From positions 1 to 9,709 of the forward strand of contig CAZNKO010000031.1 in the NCBI GenBank assembly GCA_964573855.1: 9,709 nucleotides of DNA, given 5' to 3'. This DNA is from CAZNKO01 sp964573855 (GTDB taxonomy: Bacteria > Patescibacteriota > Patescibacteriia > UBA9934 > GWF2-40-263). Positions 1-5,872 of the stretch are shown piece after piece (the first letter of the stretch is position 1; every line of letters starts with the position of its first letter). A program made the translations under genes and the position numbers. A model generated the notes under the pieces. The model was given only the letters and a program-made list of their open reading frames with translations, was not told where the DNA came from and did no database searches.

Positions 1-88
1 AACCGGAAATATTCACTCCCCGGAGAACAGGAAAAAATCATTCCCCGTTGACATCAGGATATTAGACCTCGCCATGACCGGAGAGTTT

Positions 89-97
89 TGCTACAAT
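89..97 (+). promoter_or_regulatory. Probable extended -10 promoter of ligA
   Basis: TG at 89-90, one base, then TACAAT at 92-97 matches an extended -10 element (5 of 6 in the hexamer). The first base of the ligA start codon is only 10 nt after the hexamer, so a transcript starting at the usual distance would have almost no leader. There is no Shine-Dalgarno sequence before this ATG, which fits a leaderless or near-leaderless message. A TTGACA at 48-53 lies too far upstream to be its -35 partner. The call rests on motif reading only. Confidence 0.5.
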
Positions 98-106
98 TAG
101 CTCCGT

Positions 107-2203
107 ATGACGCACTCAGAAGCGAAGGCGCGTATCGAAAAACTCCGCGGAACCATCAATGATTATCGCTATCGCTACCATGTTTTGGATGAGCAACCGA
201 TTTCGGATGCGGCTTTGGATTCCTTGAAACACGAGCTCTATAAACTCGAGCAGGAGTTTCCGGATTTGATCACGCCGGATTCGCCGACCCAGCGCGTCGG
301 CGGCAAACCGCTTGAGAAGTTCAAAAAGGTCACGCACTTGCGCCTCATGTTGTCGATGGAGGATGTTTTTACGGAAGAAGAATTTTCCGCTTGGCATGAC
401 CGCATTCTTAAACTTACAGGCGTGGCTCCCACCCCCCCGAACCCCCCCTCAGGCAGGGGGGGAGTCAGCCTGTATTGCATGCCGAAGTTGGATGGATTGG
501 CCGTTTCTTTGGTGTATGAAGATGGGGTTTTGAAATGGGCCGCGACGAGAGGGGATGGAAAGATCGGCGAGGACGTCACACAGAACGTGAAGACGATTGA
601 GGCAATTCCACTACGACTTCACGCTCCCACCCCCTCCTCCCACCCCACCCAACCTCCCCTCGGGCAGGGGAGGGGTTCGAAAGAGAGGGGGAGAGGTGTG
701 GGGTTGCCGAAGATCGTGGAGGTGCGCGGGGAAATTTATCTGCCGACAAAAGAATTTGAAAAATTGAACGCCGCGCAGAAAAAGAAGGGCGAGCCGGCGT
801 TTGCGAATCCGCGTAACGCTTCGGCAGGTTCGATCCGCCAGCTTGATCCGAGGGTTACAGCGTCCCGTCCGCTCCGTTTCATTGCGTGGGATTTGATCGG
901 CGATTTCGGACAGAAAACACAAGGTGAGGAAGTGGAGCTCCTTGGGAAGCTCGGGTTTAAATCCACACCCGAGTCTGTTCTTTGCCGCTCCGTGAAAGAT
1001 GTTCACGAACATTGGCAAACGCTTCAGAAGAAACGTGACAAACTCGGGTTTTGGGTAGATGGCATGGTCGTGCGGGTGAATGACAATACGACCTATGATC
1101 GTCTCGGCGTGGTTGGCAAAACTCCGCGCGGACTTGTTGCGTGGAAATTTCCGGCCGAGGAAGTTACCACGATCGTGAAGGACATCCAATGGTTTGTGGG
1201 CCGCACGGGTGCGCTTACCCCGGTTGCCGTGGTTGAGCCGACCTCGCTTGGAGGCACGACGGTCCAGCACGCTTCCCTCCACAATTACGATGAAATCCAG
1301 CGGCTCGACGTGCGCGTCGGCGACACGGTCGTCTTGTACAAAGCCGGCGACATCATTCCGAAGGTCAAAGAAGTCGTGAAAAAGCTCCGTCCAAAAGGAG
1401 CGACCGAAGTTCATCCTCCTAAAAAATGTCCCGTGTGCGGTTCATCGGTCGAGAGAAAGGAAGGGGAAGTGGCGATCGTGTGTTCGAACAAGAAATGTTT
1501 TGCGCAGGAAAATGAGATCGTTTTACACGCGGCTCGTGCGTTCGAGATCGACGGCATCGGACCGCAAACGATCGCGGCGCTTCTCGAGGCTGGGCGATTG
1601 CGCCGCGCGCCGGACCTTTTCGCGCTGAAGCCGGAGAATCTTCTCGAGCTCGAAGGCTTCGCGGATCTTTCCTCCAAAAAAATTGTAGAACAGATCCAGG
1701 CAAAAAAGACGATTTCTCTTTCCCGCTTTATTGTTGCTCTTGGGATTCGGAATGTTGGTGAAGAAACCGCCCTCGATCTTGCAGAACATTTCGGCTCAAT
1801 TGACAAGCTGATGGATACAAACAAAGAAAAACTGATGGAAGTCCCGAACATCGGCGAGATTGTCGCAGATAGCATCATTTCTTTCTTTTCTGATAAACAG
1901 AACCGCGAATTAGTGCAGGCGTATCTCGATCAGGGTGTAAAGGTAGAGGCTGCGACAAAACGCCGGCACACGCCGCTCGCGGGCAAGACGATTGTGCTCA
2001 CCGGCACCTTCGAGTCGCTCTCGCGCGAGGAAGCCAAAAAGCGCATTCGCGAGCCCGGCGGCTCTTCGCCTGGATCCGTCAGCCGAGAGACGGATTACGT
2101 GGTCGTGGGCGCGGATCCGGGATCAAAGGCCGAGAAAGCAAAGGAACTTGGCGTGAAGATCTTGTCGGAGAAATACTTCTTGGCTATGATCGGGGAGAAA
2201 TAA
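107..2203 (+). CDS. ligA: NAD+-dependent DNA ligase LigA with two in-frame palindrome insertions
   Basis: Seals nicks in DNA using NAD+, through a ligase-AMP intermediate, in replication and repair. Domains in order: Ia (YHVLDE near 24-29), adenylation domain with the KLDG motif (nucleophile K127), RGE (E209), VDGMVV (D318) and WKFP (K347), an OB fold, a four-cysteine zinc finger (C441, C444, C459, C464), helix-hairpin-helix repeats (about 470-600) and a C-terminal BRCT domain (about 623-698). The length of 698 aa is slightly above the family's usual 660-680 because of two Pro/Gly-rich inserts at about 107-120 and 173-199, both encoded by C/G-rich palindromes. Two usually conserved residues differ: Leu37 where E. 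coli has Tyr35, and Met125 where E. coli has Glu113. The frame is open throughout and all later motifs are intact, so I treat it as functional. It is first in the ligA-gatC-gatA-lgt block. Confidence 0.97.
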   Translation: MTHSEAKARIEKLRGTINDYRYRYHVLDEQPISDAALDSLKHELYKLEQEFPDLITPDSPTQRVGGKPLEKFKKVTHLRLMLSMEDVFTEEEFSAWHDRILKLTGVAPTPPNPPSGRGGVSLYCMPKLDGLAVSLVYEDGVLKWAATRGDGKIGEDVTQNVKTIEAIPLRLHAPTPSSHPTQPPLGQGRGSKERGRGVGLPKIVEVRGEIYLPTKEFEKLNAAQKKKGEPAFANPRNASAGSIRQLDPRVTASRPLRFIAWDLIGDFGQKTQGEEVELLGKLGFKSTPESVLCRSVKDVHEHWQTLQKKRDKLGFWVDGMVVRVNDNTTYDRLGVVGKTPRGLVAWKFPAEEVTTIVKDIQWFVGRTGALTPVAVVEPTSLGGTTVQHASLHNYDEIQRLDVRVGDTVVLYKAGDIIPKVKEVVKKLRPKGATEVHPPKKCPVCGSSVERKEGEVAIVCSNKKCFAQENEIVLHAARAFEIDGIGPQTIAALLEAGRLRRAPDLFALKPENLLELEGFADLSSKKIVEQIQAKKTISLSRFIVALGIRNVGEETALDLAEHFGSIDKLMDTNKEKLMEVPNIGEIVADSIISFFSDKQNRELVQAYLDQGVKVEAATKRRHTPLAGKTIVLTGTFESLSREEAKKRIREPGGSSPGSVSRETDYVVVGADPGSKAEKAKELGVKILSEKYFLAMIGEK
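425..466 (+). repeat. Palindromic element inserted in frame in ligA (copy 1)
   Basis: A C-run followed by a perfect 8-bp hairpin: CCCCCCCT at 442-449, loop CAGGC, AGGGGGGG at 455-462. It encodes a Pro/Gly-rich peptide (about residues 107-120) just before the ligase KLDG motif. E. coli LigA has no equivalent there. Its left flank GCTCCCACCCCC also starts copy 2, which marks both as members of one repeat family. The outer borders are approximate. Confidence 0.8.
621..703 (+). repeat. Palindromic element inserted in frame in ligA (copy 2)
   Basis: A longer copy of the same family, about 80 nt. The core hairpin is CCTCCCCT at 653-660, loop CGGGC, AGGGGAGG at 666-673. Outer C-rich (622-652) and G-rich (674-702) arms are partly complementary. 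It adds roughly 24 residues (about 173-199) between the IPLRL and EVRGE segments of the adenylation domain, where E. coli LigA has about 8 linker residues. The inserted length keeps the reading frame. Confidence 0.8.
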
Positions 2204-2211
2204 ACAACACC

Positions 2212-2258
2212 AGTGACCAGGGACAAGTGACCAGTCACTCGTCACAGGTCACTTTGTC
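2212..2258. repeat. GTGAC/GTCAC dyad in the ligA-gatC spacer
   Basis: The 64-nt spacer is almost entirely made of GTGACC and GTCACT words. AGTGACC (2212-2218) can pair with GGTCACT (2247-2253). Alternatively GACAAGTGACC (2222-2232) pairs with GGTCACTTTGTC (2247-2258) with one bulge. There is no T-run behind it, so it is not a clear intrinsic terminator. It looks like a small intergenic palindromic repeat. Confidence 0.65.
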
Positions 2259-2267
2259 ACTAAGCGT

Positions 2268-2573
2268 ATGGCATTTACAGAAAAGGAAATCAAACATTTG
2301 GCCAAGCTGTCCCGTCTTAAATTGTCGGCCGAGGACGTGAAGGTGTACAAAAAGCAGCTCGCGTCGATTTTGGAATACGTGGAGAAACTGCAAGAGGTGG
2401 ATACGAAAGGGGTGCCGGAACTTGCGCGCGGAGTCGGGACAACCAACACGTTTCGCGAGGATGTAGTGGAAGGATGCGAGGCGGGTGTGCGGGAGCGGAT
2501 CAAAAAAGAATTCCCGCGGCGACAAGGGGATTTGCTTGAAGTTCAAGCGGTATTCGAGGGAAGGACGGAATAA
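2268..2573 (+). CDS. gatC: Asp-tRNA(Asn)/Glu-tRNA(Gln) amidotransferase subunit C
   Basis: Small structural subunit of the GatCAB complex, which converts misacylated Glu-tRNA(Gln) and/or Asp-tRNA(Asn) to Gln-tRNA and Asn-tRNA. GatC wraps around GatA and stabilises the GatA-GatB contact. At 101 aa it has the usual length. Family hallmarks are the N-terminal helix with HLAKLSRLKLS, the middle VEKLQEVDTKGVP segment, the FREDVV motif and the C-terminal GDLLEVQAVFE. The ATG at 2268 gives the expected N-terminus (MAFTEKEIKHLAKL) but has no visible Shine-Dalgarno site; the region before it is the GTGAC/GTCAC dyad. gatA follows after a repeat-filled gap. gatB is not in the window. Confidence 0.95.
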   Translation: MAFTEKEIKHLAKLSRLKLSAEDVKVYKKQLASILEYVEKLQEVDTKGVPELARGVGTTNTFREDVVEGCEAGVRERIKKEFPRRQGDLLEVQAVFEGRTE

Positions 2574-2577
2574 TCTC

Positions 2578-2641
2578 GTCATCCTGAGCGTAGCGAAGGA
2601 TCCCGAGAGATCCTTCGGTCGCTGTGCTCCCTCAGGATGAC
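2578..2641. repeat. GTCATCCTGAG inverted repeat between gatC and gatA
   Basis: Perfect 11-bp outer arms (GTCATCCTGAG 2578-2588, CTCAGGATGAC 2631-2641) enclose a second 9-bp stem (CGAAGGATC 2594-2602, GATCCTTCG 2609-2617), a nested hairpin filling the spacer. Sequences beginning GTCATCCTGAG and containing CGAAGGATC are, from memory, a widespread intergenic palindrome of many bacteria. Its right arm supplies an in-frame ATG (2637) ahead of the likelier gatA start. Confidence 0.85.
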
Positions 2642-2651
2642 AAATGAAACT

Positions 2652-4100
2652 ATGGATACATCAACACTTACTATTCGCGAGGCGGCGAAACAACTCACGG
2701 CCAAGAAGATTTCAAGCGAAGAACTCGTAAAGGGCTGTCTTGAGGTTGCGCACCAGAAGAACGAGGCTTTGAACGCCCTTCTTGAAATTTCGGATTCCGC
2801 GGTTGAGGCTGCGCGCCACATCGACGCTCGACGCAAAAAAGGAGAAGAGCTTGGCCCCCTCGCTGGGATTCCGCTTGCCGTGAAGGACAACATGCTCGTT
2901 CAGGGCTGGAAGGCAACGGCTGGTTCGCAAATTTTGGAAAATTATCACGCCGTGTATAACGCGACCGTGGTAGAGCGGCTTCGCGACGCGGGCGCTATCT
3001 TTCTCGGCCGCGGCAACATGGATGAATTTGCCATGGGATCCTCGACGGAATCATCCCATTTTGGACCTACGAAAAACCCATGGGACAAGCGGCGCGTGCC
3101 TGGTGGCTCCTCGGGCGGCTCGGTCGCGGCTGTGGCAGCTGGCATGGTTCCGTATGCACTTGGCTCTGACACCGGCGGCTCGATTCGCCAACCCGCGTCA
3201 CTCTGTGGTGTGGTGGGTCTCAAACCAACCTACGGCCGCGTGTCGCGGTACGGCCTGATTGCCATGGCGTCGAGCCTCGATCAAATCGGGCCGATCACGC
3301 ACACCGTTGAGGATGCAGCGCTCGCGATGCAGGCGATCGAAGGAGCAGATCCGCACGACGCAACCACCATGGATCTTGAAGAAACAACCGCGCCGGAGCT
3401 TCTTGAAAAGTCCGTGAAGGGCTTGCGGCTTGGAATCCCGAAGGAATATTTTTTGGATGGGATGGATGAGGATGTCCGCCGCTCGGTCATGGAAGCCGTA
3501 GATCTTCTCAAAAAAGCCGGAGCAAAGGTCAAGGAAATTTCTTTACCGCACACGGAATACGCCCTCGCAGCCTATTACATCAACATGCCTGCCGAGGCCT
3601 CTTCAAACCTTGGGCGTTTTGATGGGATGCGCTACGGACTGTCTTCGAGCGGCTCCTCGCTCATCGACACCTACGAGCAAACTCGCGGCGAAGGGTTCGG
3701 GAGGGAAGTGCAGCGCCGCATCATGCTCGGCTCCTACGTGCTTTCGGCGGGATATTATGATGCGTATTATCGGCAAGCCCTGAAGGTGCGCTCGCTCATT
3801 CGGAAAGATTTTGATGAGGCGTTTAAAGATGTGGATGTTATTGTGACGCCAACGTCGCCCTCGGTCGCCTGGACGCTCGGCGAAAAGTTCAACGATCCGC
3901 TCACCATGTATCTCTCTGACATTTATACGATCTCCGTGAATTTGGCCGGAGTGCCAGCCCTGTCGCTTCCGTGCGGGTTCGTGAAAGATCTTCCGGTGGG
4001 ATTGCAATTGATCGGTCGTCCATTTGACGAGACGACCCTCTATCGGATCGGCATGTATTATCAATCTGTGACGGATTGGCATACGCGAACACCAGAGTAG
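2652..4100 (+). CDS. gatA: Asp-tRNA(Asn)/Glu-tRNA(Gln) amidotransferase subunit A
   Basis: Amidase-signature subunit that hydrolyses glutamine and channels ammonia to GatB for transamidation of Glu-tRNA(Gln) or Asp-tRNA(Asn). The Ser-cisSer-Lys triad is complete: K78 in AVKDN, S153 in VPGGSSGGS and S177 in DTGGSIRQPA. The spacing nearly equals that recalled for S. aureus GatA (K79, S154, S178). The 482 aa reach the normal C-terminus (LPVGLQLIGRPFDE region). I chose the ATG at 2652 because it begins MDTSTLTIREAA, as GatA proteins do. An in-frame ATG at 2637 lies inside the right arm of the upstream repeat and would add only five residues. Neither start has a good Shine-Dalgarno site. The stop is the first codon of a heptamer repeat leading into lgt. 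Confidence 0.96.
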   Translation: MDTSTLTIREAAKQLTAKKISSEELVKGCLEVAHQKNEALNALLEISDSAVEAARHIDARRKKGEELGPLAGIPLAVKDNMLVQGWKATAGSQILENYHAVYNATVVERLRDAGAIFLGRGNMDEFAMGSSTESSHFGPTKNPWDKRRVPGGSSGGSVAAVAAGMVPYALGSDTGGSIRQPASLCGVVGLKPTYGRVSRYGLIAMASSLDQIGPITHTVEDAALAMQAIEGADPHDATTMDLEETTAPELLEKSVKGLRLGIPKEYFLDGMDEDVRRSVMEAVDLLKKAGAKVKEISLPHTEYALAAYYINMPAEASSNLGRFDGMRYGLSSSGSSLIDTYEQTRGEGFGREVQRRIMLGSYVLSAGYYDAYYRQALKVRSLIRKDFDEAFKDVDVIVTPTSPSVAWTLGEKFNDPLTMYLSDIYTISVNLAGVPALSLPCGFVKDLPVGLQLIGRPFDETTLYRIGMYYQSVTDWHTRTPE

Positions 4101-4125
4101 AAAGTAGAAGGTAGAAAGTAGAAAA
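4098..4125 (+). repeat. Four tandem TAGAARG heptamers between gatA and lgt
   Basis: Four consecutive 7-mers: TAGAAAG (4098-4104), TAGAAGG (4105-4111), TAGAAAG (4112-4118) and TAGAAAA (4119-4125). The gatA stop codon is the first TAG, and the lgt ATG follows two bases after the last unit. The purine-rich tract is the only candidate ribosome-binding region for lgt. Confidence 0.8.
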
Positions 4126-4127
4126 TC

Positions 4128-4907
4128 ATGATTCCATATTTCGGAGCGACAATTTATCACCTCGGCCCCATTCCGATTCAGGTCTGGGGCATGTTTGTTG
4201 CGATCGGAGTTCTCGCAGGAACCGCGCTTTCTGCGTGGTTTGCGAAGAAACGCGGACAAAATCCGAACGTAATTTGGGACATGGCGTTTTGGGTGCTCCT
4301 CGGGGCGTTTCTTGGCGCGCGTATTTTTCATGTTCTGTTTTACCGCCCAGATTATTTTCTTGAGAATCCAACGAAGATCCTGGCGATCTGGGAGGGAGGC
4401 GAGTCTGTCATTGGAGGATTGATCGGTGCCGCGATCGTGGGCATCTGGTATTTACACAGGAAGAAACTCAACGTGTGGGCGTATGCGGACACCGCAATCT
4501 TCGGACTCCCGCTCGGCTACGGAATCGGCCGTATCGGTTGTTTCCTGATTCACGACCATCCGGGAACGCTTACAGACTTTGTCCTTGGAGTTCAATACCC
4601 GGATGGCCTTGTGCGTCATGATCTTGGACTGTACGCATCTATCAATGGTTTCATTCTCGCGATCATTTTTTGGATTCTCTATCGTCGAAAGGCCGCAACG
4701 GGCGTCTACACCACCACCTTCCTTTTGTGGTATGGCATCACCCGATTTTTTCTTGATTTTCTTCGCGCGACCAACGGCCCAATCGTGGACGCGCGCTATT
4801 TTGGCCTCACCCCAGCGCAATATGGCGCTGTTGTGATGGTTGGTCTCGGGGCATATTTGTCATTGCGAGGCCGAAGGTCGAAGCAATCTAATAGATCGTC
4901 GGCATAA
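4128..4907 (+). CDS. lgt: Prolipoprotein diacylglyceryl transferase, divergent
   Basis: Integral membrane enzyme that moves diacylglycerol from phosphatidylglycerol onto the lipobox cysteine of prolipoproteins. At 259 aa it shows several hydrophobic segments (roughly 15-38, 50-72, 94-108, 120-140, 170-185, 192-212, 230-247) and the family order of motifs: IGPIP-like start, GGESVIGGLIG (90-100), YGIGRIGCF (131-139), VRH..LGLY (162-169) and WYGITRFF (201-208). The equivalents of E. coli Arg143 (R135), Tyr235 (Y202) and Arg239 (R206) are present. Others differ: His103 is I95, Asn146 is C138, Glu151 is D143, Glu243 is D210. The overall pattern still fits Lgt best. The tail ends in a basic cytosolic stretch. 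Its stop codon lies in the left arm of an inverted repeat shared with the next gene. Confidence 0.88.
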   Translation: MIPYFGATIYHLGPIPIQVWGMFVAIGVLAGTALSAWFAKKRGQNPNVIWDMAFWVLLGAFLGARIFHVLFYRPDYFLENPTKILAIWEGGESVIGGLIGAAIVGIWYLHRKKLNVWAYADTAIFGLPLGYGIGRIGCFLIHDHPGTLTDFVLGVQYPDGLVRHDLGLYASINGFILAIIFWILYRRKAATGVYTTTFLLWYGITRFFLDFLRATNGPIVDARYFGLTPAQYGAVVMVGLGAYLSLRGRRSKQSNRSSA

Positions 4908-5000
4908 AATTGACAAAATAGCAAAAACCAATTACGCTTCATACAGCGCAATTTTGTTTTCTATTCAATATTTGTTGCAATAAACTTGTCATTTTATGCC
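4901..5000. repeat. 15-bp inverted repeat spanning the lgt-trmB junction
   Basis: The left arm 4901-4916 (GGCATAAAATTGACAA) and right arm 4986-5000 (TTGTCATTTTATGCC) are complementary over 15 bp with one bulged T at 4910. The left arm contains the lgt stop codon and the right arm contains the ATG at 4996 of the regulator. The enclosed 69 bp are AT-rich and noncoding. It could be an operator pair, an RNA stem masking the start codon, or the ends of a small mobile repeat. The sequence alone does not decide. Confidence 0.7.
4910..4938 (+). promoter_or_regulatory. Possible promoter for the TrmB-family gene
   Basis: A perfect TTGACA (4910-4915) begins the AT-rich spacer after lgt. At 17-bp spacing the -10 position reads TACGCT (4933-4938), only 3 of 6 matches. 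The TTGACA overlaps the left arm of the inverted repeat, where a bound regulator would block it. This is a weak call. Confidence 0.3.
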
Positions 5001-5754
5001 ATTGAAAACTACCATGGCAGGTACGACGCTTGAACTCCTTGGCCTGGTTCCCAAGGACTGGCAGGTTTACGTGACCGTGCTCCGGCTCGGAACCGCACCG
5101 CTCCGGCGTATCGCCGAGACGGTGGGGCTGAACCGCGGCACCACGTATGATGCGTTGAAGCGTTTAATCGGCGTGGGTCTTGTGAGCTACGTCGATGCCA
5201 AAACCCACCGGTACTTCACCGGCGAAGATCCGCATAAGCTCCGTGGTCTCGCGACCCGGCGCGAAGTCGCCCTCCAGGAAGCCCGTCAGGGTTTGGAGGA
5301 TGTGATACCGGGCCTGCAGGCTGTGCTTGGAGCAGCCGAGCACCGGCCTGCAGTCCGGTATTACGAAGGCGAGTCTGGTGTCCGGGGCATCCTCGAGGAT
5401 GTTCTTGCGGCCACGGAGCGTGCGGAGTCGAAGATGTATCGCGTGTACTCTTCGGCAGACATCCGGGATTTGATTGCCAGTGCCTGGCCCGGATTCACCA
5501 AGGAACGCATTCGACGCAACGTCCGTGTGCGCGCGATCGCGATCGGATTGGGCGGCGCCACCGCCGGCCTCGACGAACGCAAATGGCTCGCACGCGACGC
5601 GAAGGCGCCGACGTACATTTTCATCTACAGCGGCAAAACGGCCTATGTGGCCATGGATGCCGGTAAACGACTGTTTGGAGTCCTCATTGAAGACCCAGCG
5701 GTCGCGACCACCCAGCAAATGATCTTTGATGTTCTTTGGAAAGCGCTCCCGTAA
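4996..5754 (+). CDS. TrmB-family transcriptional regulator
   Basis: Probable DNA-binding regulator of the TrmB type, a family best known for sugar-responsive control in archaea. The N-terminal winged helix-turn-helix (about 13-80) includes LRRIAETVGLNRGTTYDALKR-like helices, with the recognition helix around 46-57, and the wing near 62-75. A short helical linker (about 80-110) leads to a C-terminal effector domain from about 118 (RYYEGESGVRGILEDVL). No sugar-binding residues could be assigned. The gene is 252 aa from the ATG at 4996; a second in-frame ATG at 5014 would remove six residues and lies outside the inverted repeat. Neither has a Shine-Dalgarno site. The nearby inverted repeat suggests autoregulation, an inference. 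Targets are unknown. It is clearly GC-richer than the spacer before it. Confidence 0.85.
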   Translation: MPLKTTMAGTTLELLGLVPKDWQVYVTVLRLGTAPLRRIAETVGLNRGTTYDALKRLIGVGLVSYVDAKTHRYFTGEDPHKLRGLATRREVALQEARQGLEDVIPGLQAVLGAAEHRPAVRYYEGESGVRGILEDVLAATERAESKMYRVYSSADIRDLIASAWPGFTKERIRRNVRVRAIAIGLGGATAGLDERKWLARDAKAPTYIFIYSGKTAYVAMDAGKRLFGVLIEDPAVATTQQMIFDVLWKALP

Positions 5755-5770
5755 TCGTATTCACGGAAAT

Positions 5771-5803
5771 TGCGGAAAGGTTTTGAGACTTTTCCGCAGT
5801 TTC
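5771..5803 (+). terminator. Hairpin after the TrmB-family gene, possible terminator
   Basis: A perfect 8-bp stem TGCGGAAA (5771-5778) and TTTCCGCA (5791-5798) encloses a 12-nt loop, 14 nt after the stop. It is followed only by GTTTCTG, a poor U-tract, so termination may be weak. Confidence 0.5.
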
Positions 5804-5811
5804 TGTGGAGA

Positions 5812-5872
5812 GTCTCCGTGGGGGAGACAAACCTAGCAGGGACGACAAGAAGCGATTCTTGAGGAGGAATCG
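5812..5872 (+). promoter_or_regulatory. Structured leader with Shine-Dalgarno hairpin before the DUF218-like gene
   Basis: Two hairpins lie before the GTG start. GTCTCC (5812-5817) pairs with GGAGAC (5823-5828). CGATTC (5853-5858) pairs with GAATCG (5867-5872), placing the strong AGGAGG (5862-5867) in the loop and stem edge and the first base of the start codon in the stem. This could tune translation. I see no clear -35/-10 pair here. This is inference from pairing by eye. Confidence 0.4.

Noticed and set aside
611..1414. 267-codon open frame on the minus strand within ligA
   Set aside because: Antisense shadow of a well-conserved ligase; low-complexity protein with no recognisable domain.
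3603..4331. 242-codon minus-strand frame across the gatA-lgt junction
   Set aside because: It is antisense to conserved motifs of both genes and runs through the heptamer repeat.
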